Assembly: GCA_040905505.1 (NCBI GenBank)
Contig: JBBDRL010000088.1
Span: 1 to 64,000, forward strand
Direction of reading: 5' to 3'
Origin: WHSP01 sp040905505
GTDB lineage: Bacteria > Gemmatimonadota > Gemmatimonadetes > Longimicrobiales > Longimicrobiaceae
DNA: 64,000 bases
Shown here: one piece after another, positions 17,029-25,700 of the stretch
Numbering within the stretch: the first letter of the stretch is position 1
How the letters are laid out: the number at the start of each line of letters is the position of its first letter
The notes under the pieces: model-generated
The model's database searches: none
Told to the model about the DNA's origin: nothing
The model's input: only the letters and a program-made list of their open reading frames with translations
Translations under genes and position numbers: made by a program

Positions 17029-18135
17029 TCAGTCCAGAAGCCGCAAGGGCATCACCAGACAGAGGAAATCCGGTGCGTCTTCGTTGCCGAGAGGCTCCAT
17101 GGTCGCCGCTCGCTCCGGCGCCTTGAAACCGAGCTTCACCTCGTCCGTCGGCATGTAGCGCAGCAGTTCGAGCAGGTAGTTGGCATTGAAGCCGATCTCG
17201 AGCGGCTCGCCCTCGTATTCCACCGGCAACTCCTCCGATCCCTCTCCCAGATCCGGCGTCTGGACCGAGAACTTCATCATCGGCCCGCCGACGGACATGC
17301 GGATCCGGTGCGTCTGGTCGGAGGCGACGATCGCCATCCGGCGGATGGCGCCCGTGAGCGCAGCCTTGTCCACGATCAGGAACTTGTCGTTGTCCTTGGG
17401 AATCACCTGCTCGTAATTCGGATACGGTCCTTCGATCAGCCGCGTGTAGATCTGGACGGTTCCGCCGCGGAAACCGAGATGGTTATCGGACCTGGCGATC
17501 TCGACGGCCTCCTCGCCGCTGAAGAGCTTCTGCACCTGTGCCAGCGCTCGCGGGTGGACGATCAGCTCACCCTCTCCACCGCCGCCGGACCGCGGGATCG
17601 TCATCTTCGCCAATCGGTGGCCGTTGGTCGCCACCATACGCATCTCCGCGCCACGGAGCTCCCAGAGCACCCCATTGAGAATAGGCCTGGTCTCTTCGGT
17701 GGAGACCGCGAACGCCACATGGGAAATGAGCTGATTCAGCTCCGCACCCGTCGCGCGCCAACTATCCTCGAAAGGGACACTCGGAAAGGCCGGAAACTCG
17801 TCCTTGGCAAGCCCATTGAGTCGGAATCGCGACCTTCCGCTGCTGATGGTGAGCGCATCCCCCTTCCCCTCGAGGCTCACCGGCGCCGGTGGAAGCTCGC
17901 GCGCGATCTCCTGGAGCTTCTTGGCCGGTGCCGTCATGGCGCCTCCCGCTTCGACCTCGGCAGGCACACGCACCGAAACGGCGGTGTCGAGATCGGTGCC
18001 GCTCAGACGAAGGCCCCCGTCCTCCGTTTCCAGGAGCAGGTTCGACAGTACTGGCAGCGTCGTTCGCGTCGGGATGCTGCCCGCCACCGCCGTGAGCCCC
18101 TCCTGTAGCTTCTCGCGCGTGATGCTGACTTTCAT
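17029..18135 (-). CDS. dnaN: DNA polymerase III beta subunit (sliding clamp)
   Basis: A 368-residue clamp that tethers DNA polymerase to DNA. It has the three repeated clamp domains and the typical start VSITREKLQEGLTAVAG, the internal VHPRALAQVQKLF, and the C-terminal LCLVMPLRLLD ending. It lies downstream of dnaA in the classical order, 300 bp away, with a candidate origin between them. A membrane methyltransferase-like gene follows two bases after the stop. Confidence 0.98.
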   Translation of the reverse strand: MKVSITREKLQEGLTAVAGSIPTRTTLPVLSNLLLETEDGGLRLSGTDLDTAVSVRVPAEVEAGGAMTAPAKKLQEIARELPPAPVSLEGKGDALTISSGRSRFRLNGLAKDEFPAFPSVPFEDSWRATGAELNQLISHVAFAVSTEETRPILNGVLWELRGAEMRMVATNGHRLAKMTIPRSGGGGEGELIVHPRALAQVQKLFSGEEAVEIARSDNHLGFRGGTVQIYTRLIEGPYPNYEQVIPKDNDKFLIVDKAALTGAIRRMAIVASDQTHRIRMSVGGPMMKFSVQTPDLGEGSEELPVEYEGEPLEIGFNANYLLELLRYMPTDEVKLGFKAPERAATMEPLGNEDAPDFLCLVMPLRLLD

Positions 18136-18435
18136 GTTCGTTCCAGAGCCCGGTGAAGAGTTTTCAACCCGAGTAGGTTTCTAAGACCACCTTATTAATA
18201 GAACTCGTAGCCGTAGTAGAGGGGCGGGAAATGTGGACCGGGCGCTTTGCGCGCTTCCTAAACCACACCCGTACCACGCCTTACGCCCCGCCCTACACCT
18301 GTGGAGAGATGGTGGAAAGCGGCCGGGGTTCTCCACGGTCGTCCACAAGCTGAGCACTAATCCCCACTTCCCACAGAGACTCCACAGCCAGTCCACAGCG
18401 GCTTTCCACAAGCGATGAGGGCGACCGACGGGACG
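18136..18435. other. dnaA-dnaN intergenic region with phased DnaA-box-like motifs (candidate origin)
   Basis: Plus-strand NNNTCCACA-type motifs occur with TCCACA or CCCACA at 18342, 18370, 18381, 18392 and 18405. The last four are spaced 11, 11 and 13 bp, about one helical turn. Reverse TGTGGA copies lie at 18232 and 18300. None is a perfect TTATCCACA. A short AT-rich patch (TTATTAATA, 18192-18200) lies nearer dnaN. The arrangement suits DnaA binding at an origin, at the dnaN promoter, or both. Confidence 0.6.
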
Positions 18436-19854
18436 TCAGCGGAGCGACTGACGGATGGAATCCACGCGCTGTCGGAATCCCACGTCCGTCTCGATATCCT
18501 CCTCGATCTTGCTGATCGAGTGTATCACGGTGGAATGATCGCGGCCACCGAAGAGCTTGCCGATCTCCACCAGCGATAGCTCGAAGTGCTCCTTGATCAG
18601 GTACATCGCGACCTGCCGGGGTACGGTCAGATCCTTCGTCCGTTTCTTGGACTGGAGGCCCTCGGCCGAAACTCCCCAAGCGGTAGCGACTTTCTGTCGG
18701 ACGTCATCCGGGCTCAGCGTGGGCCGGCCCTCGCCCTCCAGGGATGTGCGCAGAACGCCCACCAGTGCCTCACGCGCCAGATCGACGGTGATCTCGCGGC
18801 GCGTAAGCGACGAGTACGCCAGTAGCTTGATCACGGCGCCCTCCAGCTCGCGTACCGACGAGGTGCAGTGCCGCGCGATGAAGTCCAGAACCTCCTCCAT
18901 GCCCGAGATCTCCAGCCCGTCCTCCTCTGCGCGTTTTCGCAGGATCGCGACACGCGTCTCGAAGTCCGGGAGCTGGATGTCGGTTACGAGCCCCCATTCG
19001 AAGCGCGAGACGAGGCGATCCTCGAGGCCGATTTCCTTGGGAGGCCGGTCGGAGGTGAGGACGATCTGCCGCTGGGCGTCGTGGAGCGCGTTGAAGGTGT
19101 GGAAGAACTCCTCCTGCGTCTGCCGCTTTCCCTCGAGAAACTGGATGTCGTCGACCAGCAACAGATCGATCTGGCGGTAGATGCGGCGGAAATCCGCCAT
19201 CGAGCCGCCCTGAATCGCGCTGATCAGTTCGTTGGTGAAGCGCTCGGAGGAGAGATAGACGACCCGCTTGTGCGGCGATGCCGTCCGCACCGCGTGGCCG
19301 ATGGCGTGCATGAGATGGGTCTTGCCGAGACCGACGCCCCCGTAGATGAACAGGGGGTTGTACATGCGGGCGGGGGCCTCGGCTACGGCGTGGGCGGCGG
19401 CCGCCGCGAGCTGGTTGTTGTTCCCCACCACGAACCGATCGAACGTGTACCGGTCGTTGAGCGGCGTGCTGAGCTGCCCCGGGGCGCCCATTCTGGCCAG
19501 GGTCGCCTCACCGGCGGTCGCGGGCGGCGGCGTGTCGGCGGCGGCCGGGGTCGGCGGATGTACCGTCAACTCGAGCGCCGGCGCGCGCTCGGTAGAGCGA
19601 CCGTCCGGTGTGTACTGGACGGCGAGCCGGAAGCGCGTCCCGAAGAGACGCTCACAGATTCCGGCGAGGAGTTCTGCATACTTGTCTTCGACCCACTGGA
19701 CGGCGAACGGGTTGGGTGTGGAAACGATCAGTGTGTCCGGCGATACTGATACCGCCTGCGTCGGGGCGAGCCAGGTGCGGAATGCCTGCTCCGGAAGCGC
19801 CACCCGGGCCTCGTCCAGGATCTGTGACCAGGCTTCGGAGGCGCTCAGCTCCAT
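18436..19854 (-). CDS. dnaA: Chromosomal replication initiator DnaA
   Basis: A 472-residue initiator. Domain I (helical, residues 1-90) is followed by a Pro/Ala-rich linker (100-140). The AAA+ domain follows, with Walker A GGVGLGKTH and Walker B LLLVDDIQFL. The C-terminal DNA-binding domain carries the DnaA signature GGRDHSTVIHSI. The ATG at 19854 begins MELSASEAW, matching family N-termini; a longer frame adds a Cys-rich tail. It is divergent from rpmH, and its promoter appears to contain a DnaA-like box. Confidence 0.98.
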   Translation of the reverse strand: MELSASEAWSQILDEARVALPEQAFRTWLAPTQAVSVSPDTLIVSTPNPFAVQWVEDKYAELLAGICERLFGTRFRLAVQYTPDGRSTERAPALELTVHPPTPAAADTPPPATAGEATLARMGAPGQLSTPLNDRYTFDRFVVGNNNQLAAAAAHAVAEAPARMYNPLFIYGGVGLGKTHLMHAIGHAVRTASPHKRVVYLSSERFTNELISAIQGGSMADFRRIYRQIDLLLVDDIQFLEGKRQTQEEFFHTFNALHDAQRQIVLTSDRPPKEIGLEDRLVSRFEWGLVTDIQLPDFETRVAILRKRAEEDGLEISGMEEVLDFIARHCTSSVRELEGAVIKLLAYSSLTRREITVDLAREALVGVLRTSLEGEGRPTLSPDDVRQKVATAWGVSAEGLQSKKRTKDLTVPRQVAMYLIKEHFELSLVEIGKLFGGRDHSTVIHSISKIEEDIETDVGFRQRVDSIRQSLR

Positions 19855-19902
19855 GAACTCACGTGAAATGCAGCGGGGACAACGAGGCAAGTCGGACGGG
19901 CC

Positions 19903-19931
19903 AAGCTAGACGCGGGGTGTGGAAAAGTCAA
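19903..19931 (-). promoter_or_regulatory. Candidate dnaA promoter with an embedded DnaA-like box
   Basis: Minus-strand TTGACT (19931-19926) and TAGCTT (19908-19903) are 17 bp apart. The spacer begins with a TTTTCCACA sequence (19926-19918), one mismatch from the DnaA box. DnaA bound here would block RNA polymerase, giving autorepression. Confidence 0.6.
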
Positions 19932-20057
19932 GCTGAAATCCGAGCCGAAATCAGCCGCCCTGCCACCAGTCGATGAAGACGTACCGAGCACGTTCCCGGC
20001 TGCGGAAACCAGCGCACCGAGAGCGCTGCGAGCGTCGTCACAAACGTCGTCGCGTGG

Positions 20058-20086
20058 TTGACTGCGGCCGGCCGCGTTAATATACT
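20058..20086 (+). promoter_or_regulatory. Promoter of the rpmH operon
   Basis: TTGACT (20058-20063) and TATACT (20081-20086) are separated by exactly 17 bp. This is a strong housekeeping promoter about 57 bp upstream of rpmH, in the expected position for a ribosomal protein operon. Confidence 0.85.
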
Positions 20087-20142
20087 TATCGGTCTGTACC
20101 GCGAATCCTTGGACAGGATCGATGTAGCCTGAAGGAGAACCG

Positions 20143-20301
20143 ATGAAGCCGACATATCGCCCGCGCAACCGTAAGCGCGTCAACAAGCACGGCTTCCGCG
20201 CACGCATGGCGACGCGGAGCGGCCGAAGAGTTCTGAACGCGCGCCGCAGGCGTGGCCGGAAGCGCCTCGTGGTGAGCATCGGGGGTAAGAACGGGCGCTA
20301 G
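20143..20301 (+). CDS. rpmH: Ribosomal protein bL34
   Basis: A 52-residue, very basic ribosomal protein. It opens MKPTYRPRNRKRVNKHGF and continues RARMATRSGRRVL, the L34 signature; the C-terminus is slightly longer than in E. coli (SIGGKNGR). GAAGGAG precedes the ATG at good spacing. It is the first gene of the conserved rpmH-rnpA-yidD-yidC-mnmE block, divergent from dnaA. Confidence 0.97.
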   Translation: MKPTYRPRNRKRVNKHGFRARMATRSGRRVLNARRRRGRKRLVVSIGGKNGR

Positions 20302-20325
20302 TCGCCGTCGATCTCGCGTCGTGCC

Positions 20326-20748
20326 GTGACGGACGGAGGACCGAGGAAGGGTGAAGGCGCCAGATCCCGGCTGCCCCGGGCTGCGCGGATCACCACGACG
20401 GAAGAGATCCGGACACTGTTCCGACGGGGGAAGCGGAGGAAGACGCGTCATCTCGACGTCTTCGTCTCCACTTCCCCCGTCGTGCATTGCCGGATTGCCA
20501 TCGTGGTGCCGAAGCCTCGCGGGGATGCGGGGGGAGGGCGAATCCGTGCGGCCGCAGTCCGGCGTAATCGCCTCAAGCGGCGCCTGCGGGAGATCGCGCG
20601 AGCTTCGGTGCTTCCGGAGCTGAACGGACGCGACTGCCGGGTCGACGTCCTCGTGCGGGCGCGGCCGGAGGCATACGGCGCGACCTTTGGAGAGCTGCGC
20701 GCGGAACTCCTGGACGTGGAGGAGTGGTTGTGCTCGCACCGGGGCTGA
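20326..20748 (+). CDS. rnpA: Ribonuclease P protein component
   Basis: A 140-residue basic protein that assists RNase P RNA in removing tRNA 5' leaders. The family core is visible: FRRGKRRKTRHLDVFV, then IAIVVPKPRGDAGGG and the RNR motif RRNRLKRRLREI. The GTG start at 20326 gives an extended N-terminus of about 20 residues before the conserved region, so a later start is possible. It follows rpmH by 24 bp and overlaps yidD. Confidence 0.93.
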   Translation: MTDGGPRKGEGARSRLPRAARITTTEEIRTLFRRGKRRKTRHLDVFVSTSPVVHCRIAIVVPKPRGDAGGGRIRAAAVRRNRLKRRLREIARASVLPELNGRDCRVDVLVRARPEAYGATFGELRAELLDVEEWLCSHRG

Positions 20749-20978
20749 AGGCAGCCATACGCTTTTACCAAAAAGGCATTTCGCCTCTGAAGCCGCCGGT
20801 CTGTCGATTCGATCCGACGTGCTCTGCTTACGCGCTGGAGGCTATCGAGCGATACGGCGCGTTGCGCGGAGGTTGGCTGTCACTGCGGCGCATCCTTCGC
20901 TGTCATCCCTTCTGTCGCGGAGGGTACGACCCGGTTCCGCGACAGGACGCGAGCGGCGGCGAGAACGATCCTAGATAG
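20730..20978 (+). CDS. yidD: Membrane protein insertion efficiency factor YidD
   Basis: An 82-residue protein. The family core is FYQKGISPLKPPVCRFDPT followed by CSAYALEAIERYGALRGGWL, with the conserved Cys residues in CRFDPTCS and RCHPFCRGG. It helps YidC insert membrane proteins. The GTG at 20730 is chosen because GGAGGAG ends five bases upstream; a GTG at 20724 falls within that ribosome-binding site. It overlaps the end of rnpA and stops 7 bp before yidC. Confidence 0.95.
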   Translation: MLAPGLKAAIRFYQKGISPLKPPVCRFDPTCSAYALEAIERYGALRGGWLSLRRILRCHPFCRGGYDPVPRQDASGGENDPR

Positions 20979-20985
20979 CGGGACA

Positions 20986-22731
20986 ATGGAAAAACGGTTG
21001 CTGTTGGCGGTGGTGCTGATGACTGCTGCCATCATGTTCACGAATCTGCTCTTTCCGCCGCCGGACCCACCGGCGGCGGAGCCGGAGAGCGAACTTGCGG
21101 AAGTCGAGTCGCCGCCCGGGGGAGTGGTGGAACCTGCTGCCCCCCCCACCCCGCCGGTCGCGCTTCCGCGAGCTGCCGGGGCGGCCGAATCCGTCGCGAC
21201 CGGCTCGGTCGTGGTGGAGTCGGGCCTGTACCGATATGTCTTTTCGACTCGCGGGGCCGCCCTCATCGAGGCCGAGCTCCTCGAGTACACCTCGTACAGC
21301 GGCGGTTTCGACTACGTTCAGCTGGTGCCGCAGGGAACTCGCGACTTTCTATCCCACCGCCTGGTGGTCGGCAGCGATACCGTTGACCTGCGCAGTCTTC
21401 CGTTCAGCCCCAGCGCTACCCGTCAGACCGTAGGGGAGGATCCGGAGTCGCGCCACCTCGAGATGCGCTATGAGGACGCGGCCGGGTTCGCGATCACGCT
21501 GCGTTACGAGTTCGATCCCGCGCAGTACCTGATCTCGGTGGAGGGGACGATCGAGGGCCTGGGCGACCGCGAGTCTGCGCTGCTGACGACGCTCGGACCC
21601 GGCCTGGGACTCCACGAACACCCCGACCATCGCAGCGAGCGGGAATTCGCGGTCGTCACTCGAATGCCGGGAAGCATCGACCGCATGCCGTTCCGGGACT
21701 TCGAGGGCCGGCAGGTGGTCGACCCCGGGCTGACATGGGCGGGGCTGAAGGACAAGTACTTCCTCGCAGCCGTGATCGCGGGTGAGGAAACACCACTTGC
21801 CGGCGCGGTAGTCACCGATCTGCCGGATCGGCGGCACATGGTCGACGACGAGGAGCTCGAGGTTCCACAGGTGGAGCTCGCGACGATCCTACCCGTGCAG
21901 CCGAACGGCACCTTCGAGTTCGACGCTTACCTGGGACCGCAGGACTACGGCCGCCTCTCGTCGATCGGCTTCGACCTTCAGGAGGTGACGCCGTACGGGT
22001 ACCGGTGGCTTCAGCCCATCATTCGGCCTCTCGCGGCGGCGGTCCTCTGGGTGCTCAACGGGCTGCACGATACGCTCGGCATCGCGTACGGCTGGGTGCT
22101 CGTCATCTTCGGGGTGATGATGCGGATCGTCCTCTGGCCGCTGAACGCCAAGGCGATGCGAGCCCAGATGAAGAACATGGGCGTGCAGCCGCTTCTGCAG
22201 GAGCTCCGCGAGAAGTACAAGAACGACCCGCAAAAGCAGCAGGAAGCGATGATGGTGCTCTACAAGGAGCACGGCTTCAACCCGCTCGCCGGGTGTCTGC
22301 CGATGCTGGTGCCGTTCCCCGTCCTCATCACGCTCTTCTTCGTCTTTCAGAACACGATCGCGTTCCGTGGCGCGGATTTCCTCTGGCTGCCGGATCTCTC
22401 GCTTCACGATCCCTATTACATTCTGCCGATCGTGCTGGTCGTCTCGATGTTCGCACTTCAGTGGGTCAGTGCCCATCTGAGCGGCATAGAGCAGAACCCG
22501 CAGATGAAGATGATGATGTACTTCATGCCGATCATGATGGGCGTGATCTTCTTCATGCTCCCCGCGGGACTGAATCTCTATTACGCCGTCACGCAGGTGG
22601 CCAGCATCCCTCAGCAGGTGCTGATCGCGGGCGAGCGGCGCAAGGCCCAGGAAGAGCTGAAGAAGTCCGGGGGCCCGAAGCTGAGCAAGCCGCCGAGCGG
22701 CGCGAAGAGGAAAGCCAAGGGACGACGCTGA
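20986..22731 (+). CDS. yidC: Membrane protein insertase YidC
   Basis: A 581-residue inner-membrane insertase acting alone or with SecYEG. A first membrane helix at about residues 5-23 is followed by a low-complexity Pro/Glu linker, a large periplasmic beta domain (about 70-340) and the five-helix insertase core (about 345-560), including AMRAQMKNMGVQPLLQELRE and the HGFNPLAGCLPMLVPFPV segment. The basic tail ends RKAKGRR. The large periplasmic domain is a diderm feature. Its TGA overlaps the apparent CTG start of mnmE. Confidence 0.97.
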   Translation: MEKRLLLAVVLMTAAIMFTNLLFPPPDPPAAEPESELAEVESPPGGVVEPAAPPTPPVALPRAAGAAESVATGSVVVESGLYRYVFSTRGAALIEAELLEYTSYSGGFDYVQLVPQGTRDFLSHRLVVGSDTVDLRSLPFSPSATRQTVGEDPESRHLEMRYEDAAGFAITLRYEFDPAQYLISVEGTIEGLGDRESALLTTLGPGLGLHEHPDHRSEREFAVVTRMPGSIDRMPFRDFEGRQVVDPGLTWAGLKDKYFLAAVIAGEETPLAGAVVTDLPDRRHMVDDEELEVPQVELATILPVQPNGTFEFDAYLGPQDYGRLSSIGFDLQEVTPYGYRWLQPIIRPLAAAVLWVLNGLHDTLGIAYGWVLVIFGVMMRIVLWPLNAKAMRAQMKNMGVQPLLQELREKYKNDPQKQQEAMMVLYKEHGFNPLAGCLPMLVPFPVLITLFFVFQNTIAFRGADFLWLPDLSLHDPYYILPIVLVVSMFALQWVSAHLSGIEQNPQMKMMMYFMPIMMGVIFFMLPAGLNLYYAVTQVASIPQQVLIAGERRKAQEELKKSGGPKLSKPPSGAKRKAKGRR

Positions 22732-24113
22732 GCACATTCGTCGACGACACGATCGCCGCGATCGCCACGCCTCCGGGGCGGGGGGCGGTCGCGGTCGTGC
22801 GGCTTTCCGGACCGGCCGCCCTGTCGGCCCTGCTCCGGCTCTGCCCGGAGCTCGAGAAGCGTCCGCCCGTCGAGCGCAAGCAAAGCCTGCTTCGCATTCA
22901 CCATCCGGACACAGGCGAACTCCTCGACAGGGCGCTCGTCACCTACTTTCCCGCCCCCCGTAGCTACACGGGCGAAGAGGTCGCCGAGATCGCAACCCAC
23001 GGCGGTACGATCGCCCCTGAGCTGGTACTCGATGCGCTGGTCGCGGTCGGCGTCAGACCAGCCGGTCCAGGCGAGTTCACCCGTCGGGCCGTGCTCAACG
23101 GTAAGCTGGACCTGCTACAGGCGGAGGCGATCCTCGATCTGACGGATGGGCGATCTCCTGCTCTCCACCGGGCCGCGGTGCACCAGATGGAGGGGGCGCT
23201 CTCCGAGCGAATCGAGGACCTGCGGCGGCTCGTCCTTCAAGCCGAGGCGCTCGTCGGATATGGAATCGATTTTCCGGACGAGGACGAACCGCCCGTCGCG
23301 CCGGAACGGATTCAGAAGGCCGTTTCAGACGCCTTGGGCCAGGTGGAGCTCATCCTCGCCACTGCGCCGGAAGGCGAGATGCTCCGTCGCGGTGCGCTCG
23401 TGGTCCTCGCGGGGCTTCCCAATTCGGGCAAATCGTCTCTGTTCAACGCGCTACTCGGGACGGAGCGGGCGATCGTTACGGACGTGCCCGGCACGACTCG
23501 CGATGCCGTCGAGGCGGACGCCACGATCAACGGATATCCGTTCCGCTTGGTGGATACCGCGGGGCTTCGTGAAACCCCCGACCGCGTCGAAGCGATCGGC
23601 GTCGAGGTCGCGCGACGCTATCTCTCCTCGGCCGACATCGTCGTTTTCTGTAGCGATGCGTCACGGCTTACGTCGCCGGACGAAGCCGACTTCCTTCGGC
23701 AACTCGAGAACCCCACCCGCTTGCTGGTCCGCACCAAGGCCGACCTCGACCCCGGCGGCGAAGACCAGATCGAACCCGGCTCCACGGGTGGCCTGCCGCA
23801 GGTCCGGGTCTCGGTTCGGACCGGACAGGGGCTCGCCGATCTCAAGGAGCTTTTGTTGAACTCTGCGTTCAGCAGTGCGGCGACCGCTTCACCCGATACG
23901 CCGATCGTCACAAACCGGCGGCACAGGCGTGAACTCCAGCGTGCGGCTGACGAGCTTCGGCTCTACCTCCAGGGCGCCGAAGAGAGTCTGCCAGCGGAGC
24001 TCGCCGCAACCCATTTGCGTTCGGCGGCGGGCGCGCTCGAAGATCTCATTGGCGTGATCACCCCGGACGACCTGCTCGGTGCGATCTTCACCCAGTTTTG
24101 TGTCGGCAAGTAA
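22728..24113 (+). CDS. mnmE: tRNA modification GTPase MnmE
   Basis: A 461-residue GTPase that works with MnmG on the wobble uridine (U34) of certain tRNAs. The N-terminal folate-type domain begins DDTIAAIATPPGRGAVAVVR. The G domain carries GLPNSGKSSLFNALLG at about residue 228, then DVPGTTRD and DTAGLRE, and the C-terminus is FCVGK, with the catalytic-site Cys. No ATG, GTG or TTG lies near the expected N-terminus; the only sensible start is CTG at 22728, overlapping the yidC stop as CTGA with AAGGGA upstream. Confidence 0.93.
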   Translation: MSTFVDDTIAAIATPPGRGAVAVVRLSGPAALSALLRLCPELEKRPPVERKQSLLRIHHPDTGELLDRALVTYFPAPRSYTGEEVAEIATHGGTIAPELVLDALVAVGVRPAGPGEFTRRAVLNGKLDLLQAEAILDLTDGRSPALHRAAVHQMEGALSERIEDLRRLVLQAEALVGYGIDFPDEDEPPVAPERIQKAVSDALGQVELILATAPEGEMLRRGALVVLAGLPNSGKSSLFNALLGTERAIVTDVPGTTRDAVEADATINGYPFRLVDTAGLRETPDRVEAIGVEVARRYLSSADIVVFCSDASRLTSPDEADFLRQLENPTRLLVRTKADLDPGGEDQIEPGSTGGLPQVRVSVRTGQGLADLKELLLNSAFSSAATASPDTPIVTNRRHRRELQRAADELRLYLQGAEESLPAELAATHLRSAAGALEDLIGVITPDDLLGAIFTQFCVGK

Positions 24114-24290
24114 CGATAGCTGTCAACACCAACGATAATGTCGCCCCGGATGGCGCCTATCACCCGCGAGAGCCGCGGGAAGGGCCATGGGTGGGCGCGC
24201 TCCTGCTCGGCGGGCAGGCGACGATCTGGAGGGTGGGTTTGTTCGGGGGGTGTTCGGGAACAGGGCCGGAGCTGGCGGCCTGCCACGGCA

Positions 24291-24593
24291 TCAGGGACGA
24301 ATCTCGAAGGCGGCAGTGTCGGGTGGTTCGGCTTCGCTCTCTGAGATCCGTTCGACCAACGCGGCAGGTGGTCCTTGCCGCAGCGCCTCTCTCAGGTCGG
24401 CAACCGCGGCTGCTGGGCCGGCGGCCAGCACCTCGACGGTGCCATCGGTCCGATTGCGAACATGTCCGACGAGGTCGAGATTGCGGGCGGTCTCGCGAGT
24501 CCACCATCGGAATCCCACGCCCTGTACCCGTCCCTCCACGAGGAGCCGGACCGTAATCACCGCAGCGGCAGGCGTGTCGTGACCGACGGGCAT
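24291..24593 (-). CDS. acyP: Acylphosphatase
   Basis: A 100-residue enzyme that hydrolyses acyl phosphates. The signature pair is present: VEGRVQGVGFRWW with the phosphate-binding Arg, and VRNRTDGTVEVLAAG with the catalytic Asn. The first 14 residues (MPVGHDTPAAAVIT) are not conserved, so translation could begin later. It is convergent with mnmE across a 177-bp gap in which I see nothing. Confidence 0.93.
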   Translation of the reverse strand: MPVGHDTPAAAVITVRLLVEGRVQGVGFRWWTRETARNLDLVGHVRNRTDGTVEVLAAGPAAAVADLREALRQGPPAALVERISESEAEPPDTAAFEIRP

Positions 24594-24650
24594 CGGCGGT
24601 GTCTACCGCCTGCGGGTTGAGCGGTCGGGCCCCGCCCGCTCGGAGCTTTC

Positions 24651-25187
24651 CTACGCCAACTCGTCGTCATACTCTCGGTCGAGCGCGTCGTCGTACTCCA
24701 CGCTCTCGCCTTCGCCATCCAGAAACGATTCCACGAGCCCTCCGATTCCTTCCTCCGCCCCGATCAGGGCGCGGAGCTCGTGAGCAATGGTGGCGCTGAG
24801 CGCCCCGATCAGTACCGAGCGCATCCGGAGGCGTCCCCGCTCGACCATCCAGTTGCGCCTCCGCCCCTCGGTCGACACCGCGATGACGAGTCCGGCCGAG
24901 AATGCGAGTCCCAGAGCGGTCAGAGGGTTCGAGCGGACGGTGTCGAGCAGGTCGGGGCGGCGGCCCATCAGGTCGCCGGCGCGGCCGACGGTGCTGCCGA
25001 CCGCGTTGCGAGCCTGGTCCGCGAGGTGCGCCGCACGGTCTCGTAAGCCGCCGGTCCCCTCGAAGCTGCGCTCGAACCCACCCCGGCCGCCGGCCTGCGT
25101 GCCGCTCCTGTCGCTCCGCATATACATGTGGGAGTCGATCCGGCCCCCCCCACCCTCCATCTCCGTATCTCCGCCTTTGGGCTCCAT
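24651..25187 (-). CDS. Helical membrane-associated protein, last gene of a stress-type trio
   Basis: A 178-residue protein. An N-terminal hydrophilic and glycine-rich part is followed by a helical stretch (AAHLADQARNAVGSTVG), a hydrophobic helix (NPLTALGLAFSAGLVIAVS) and an acidic C-terminus. The plan resembles DUF883/YqjD- or DUF3618-like ribosome- or envelope-associated stress proteins, but the family assignment is tentative. The ATG at 25187 has GGAG seven bases upstream. It starts 12 bp after the holin-like gene stops, so it is the promoter-distal member of the operon. Confidence 0.6.
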   Translation of the reverse strand: MEPKGGDTEMEGGGGRIDSHMYMRSDRSGTQAGGRGGFERSFEGTGGLRDRAAHLADQARNAVGSTVGRAGDLMGRRPDLLDTVRSNPLTALGLAFSAGLVIAVSTEGRRRNWMVERGRLRMRSVLIGALSATIAHELRALIGAEEGIGGLVESFLDGEGESVEYDDALDREYDDELA

Positions 25188-25199
25188 GCTGGGCTCCGC

Positions 25200-25691
25200 T
25201 CAGGTTGCGAGGTCTTCCTTGAAGTCCCGAATCTCCATTCGCGCCCAGGCCTGGCTCTCGCGTAGCGATTCGGCGGTCTGGTCCGGTGCCAGCTCCGTCG
25301 ACCGGATCTTCTTGCCACCGATGATCAGCGCGACCGCTCCGATGATCACGAGTGCCACACCGACGATCAAGCTGCTCAGCCAGTAGGCCCCTTCGAGGAG
25401 CACGCCGAGACCGATTACCGCGAAGGCGACCAGGACCAAGAGGCCCACGACGAGGATGCCGAGACCGATCGCGATCGAGAGAGAGCCGCGGGCAATGGAC
25501 GCGACGCTCTGCCGGACCTCCAGCTTCGCGAGCGCCACCTCCTGCTGCACCAGCGCGCGTGCATCGTCAACGAGGCGGCGTATCAGCGTCGTCAGCGACG
25601 GATCGCCGCGCTCTCGGTATGGATCGGCCCTCGTTGGGGCAGGAGCGCGTGGCGGGGCCTCAAGAGGCTGCTGTTCTGTCATCTCTGGCAT
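25200..25691 (-). CDS. Phage_holin_3_6 (YqjE-like) membrane protein
   Basis: A 163-residue protein. A helical cytoplasmic start (SLTTLIRRLVDDARALVQQE, then VALAKLEVRQ) is followed by two adjacent membrane helices (SIAIGLGILVVGLLVLVAFA and YWLSSLIVGVALVIIGAVAL). This matches the actinobacterial holin-X or YqjE-like family, whose members are usually housekeeping or stress membrane proteins rather than lysis holins. GAGGAG precedes the ATG. It is the middle gene of the three-gene operon. Confidence 0.8.
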   Translation of the reverse strand: MPEMTEQQPLEAPPRAPAPTRADPYRERGDPSLTTLIRRLVDDARALVQQEVALAKLEVRQSVASIARGSLSIAIGLGILVVGLLVLVAFAVIGLGVLLEGAYWLSSLIVGVALVIIGAVALIIGGKKIRSTELAPDQTAESLRESQAWARMEIRDFKEDLAT

Positions 25692-25700
25692 CGCGGCTCC

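Noticed and set aside
22005..22727. In-frame extension of mnmE into yidC
   Set aside because: It reads yidC in another frame; MnmE homology begins only after 22740.
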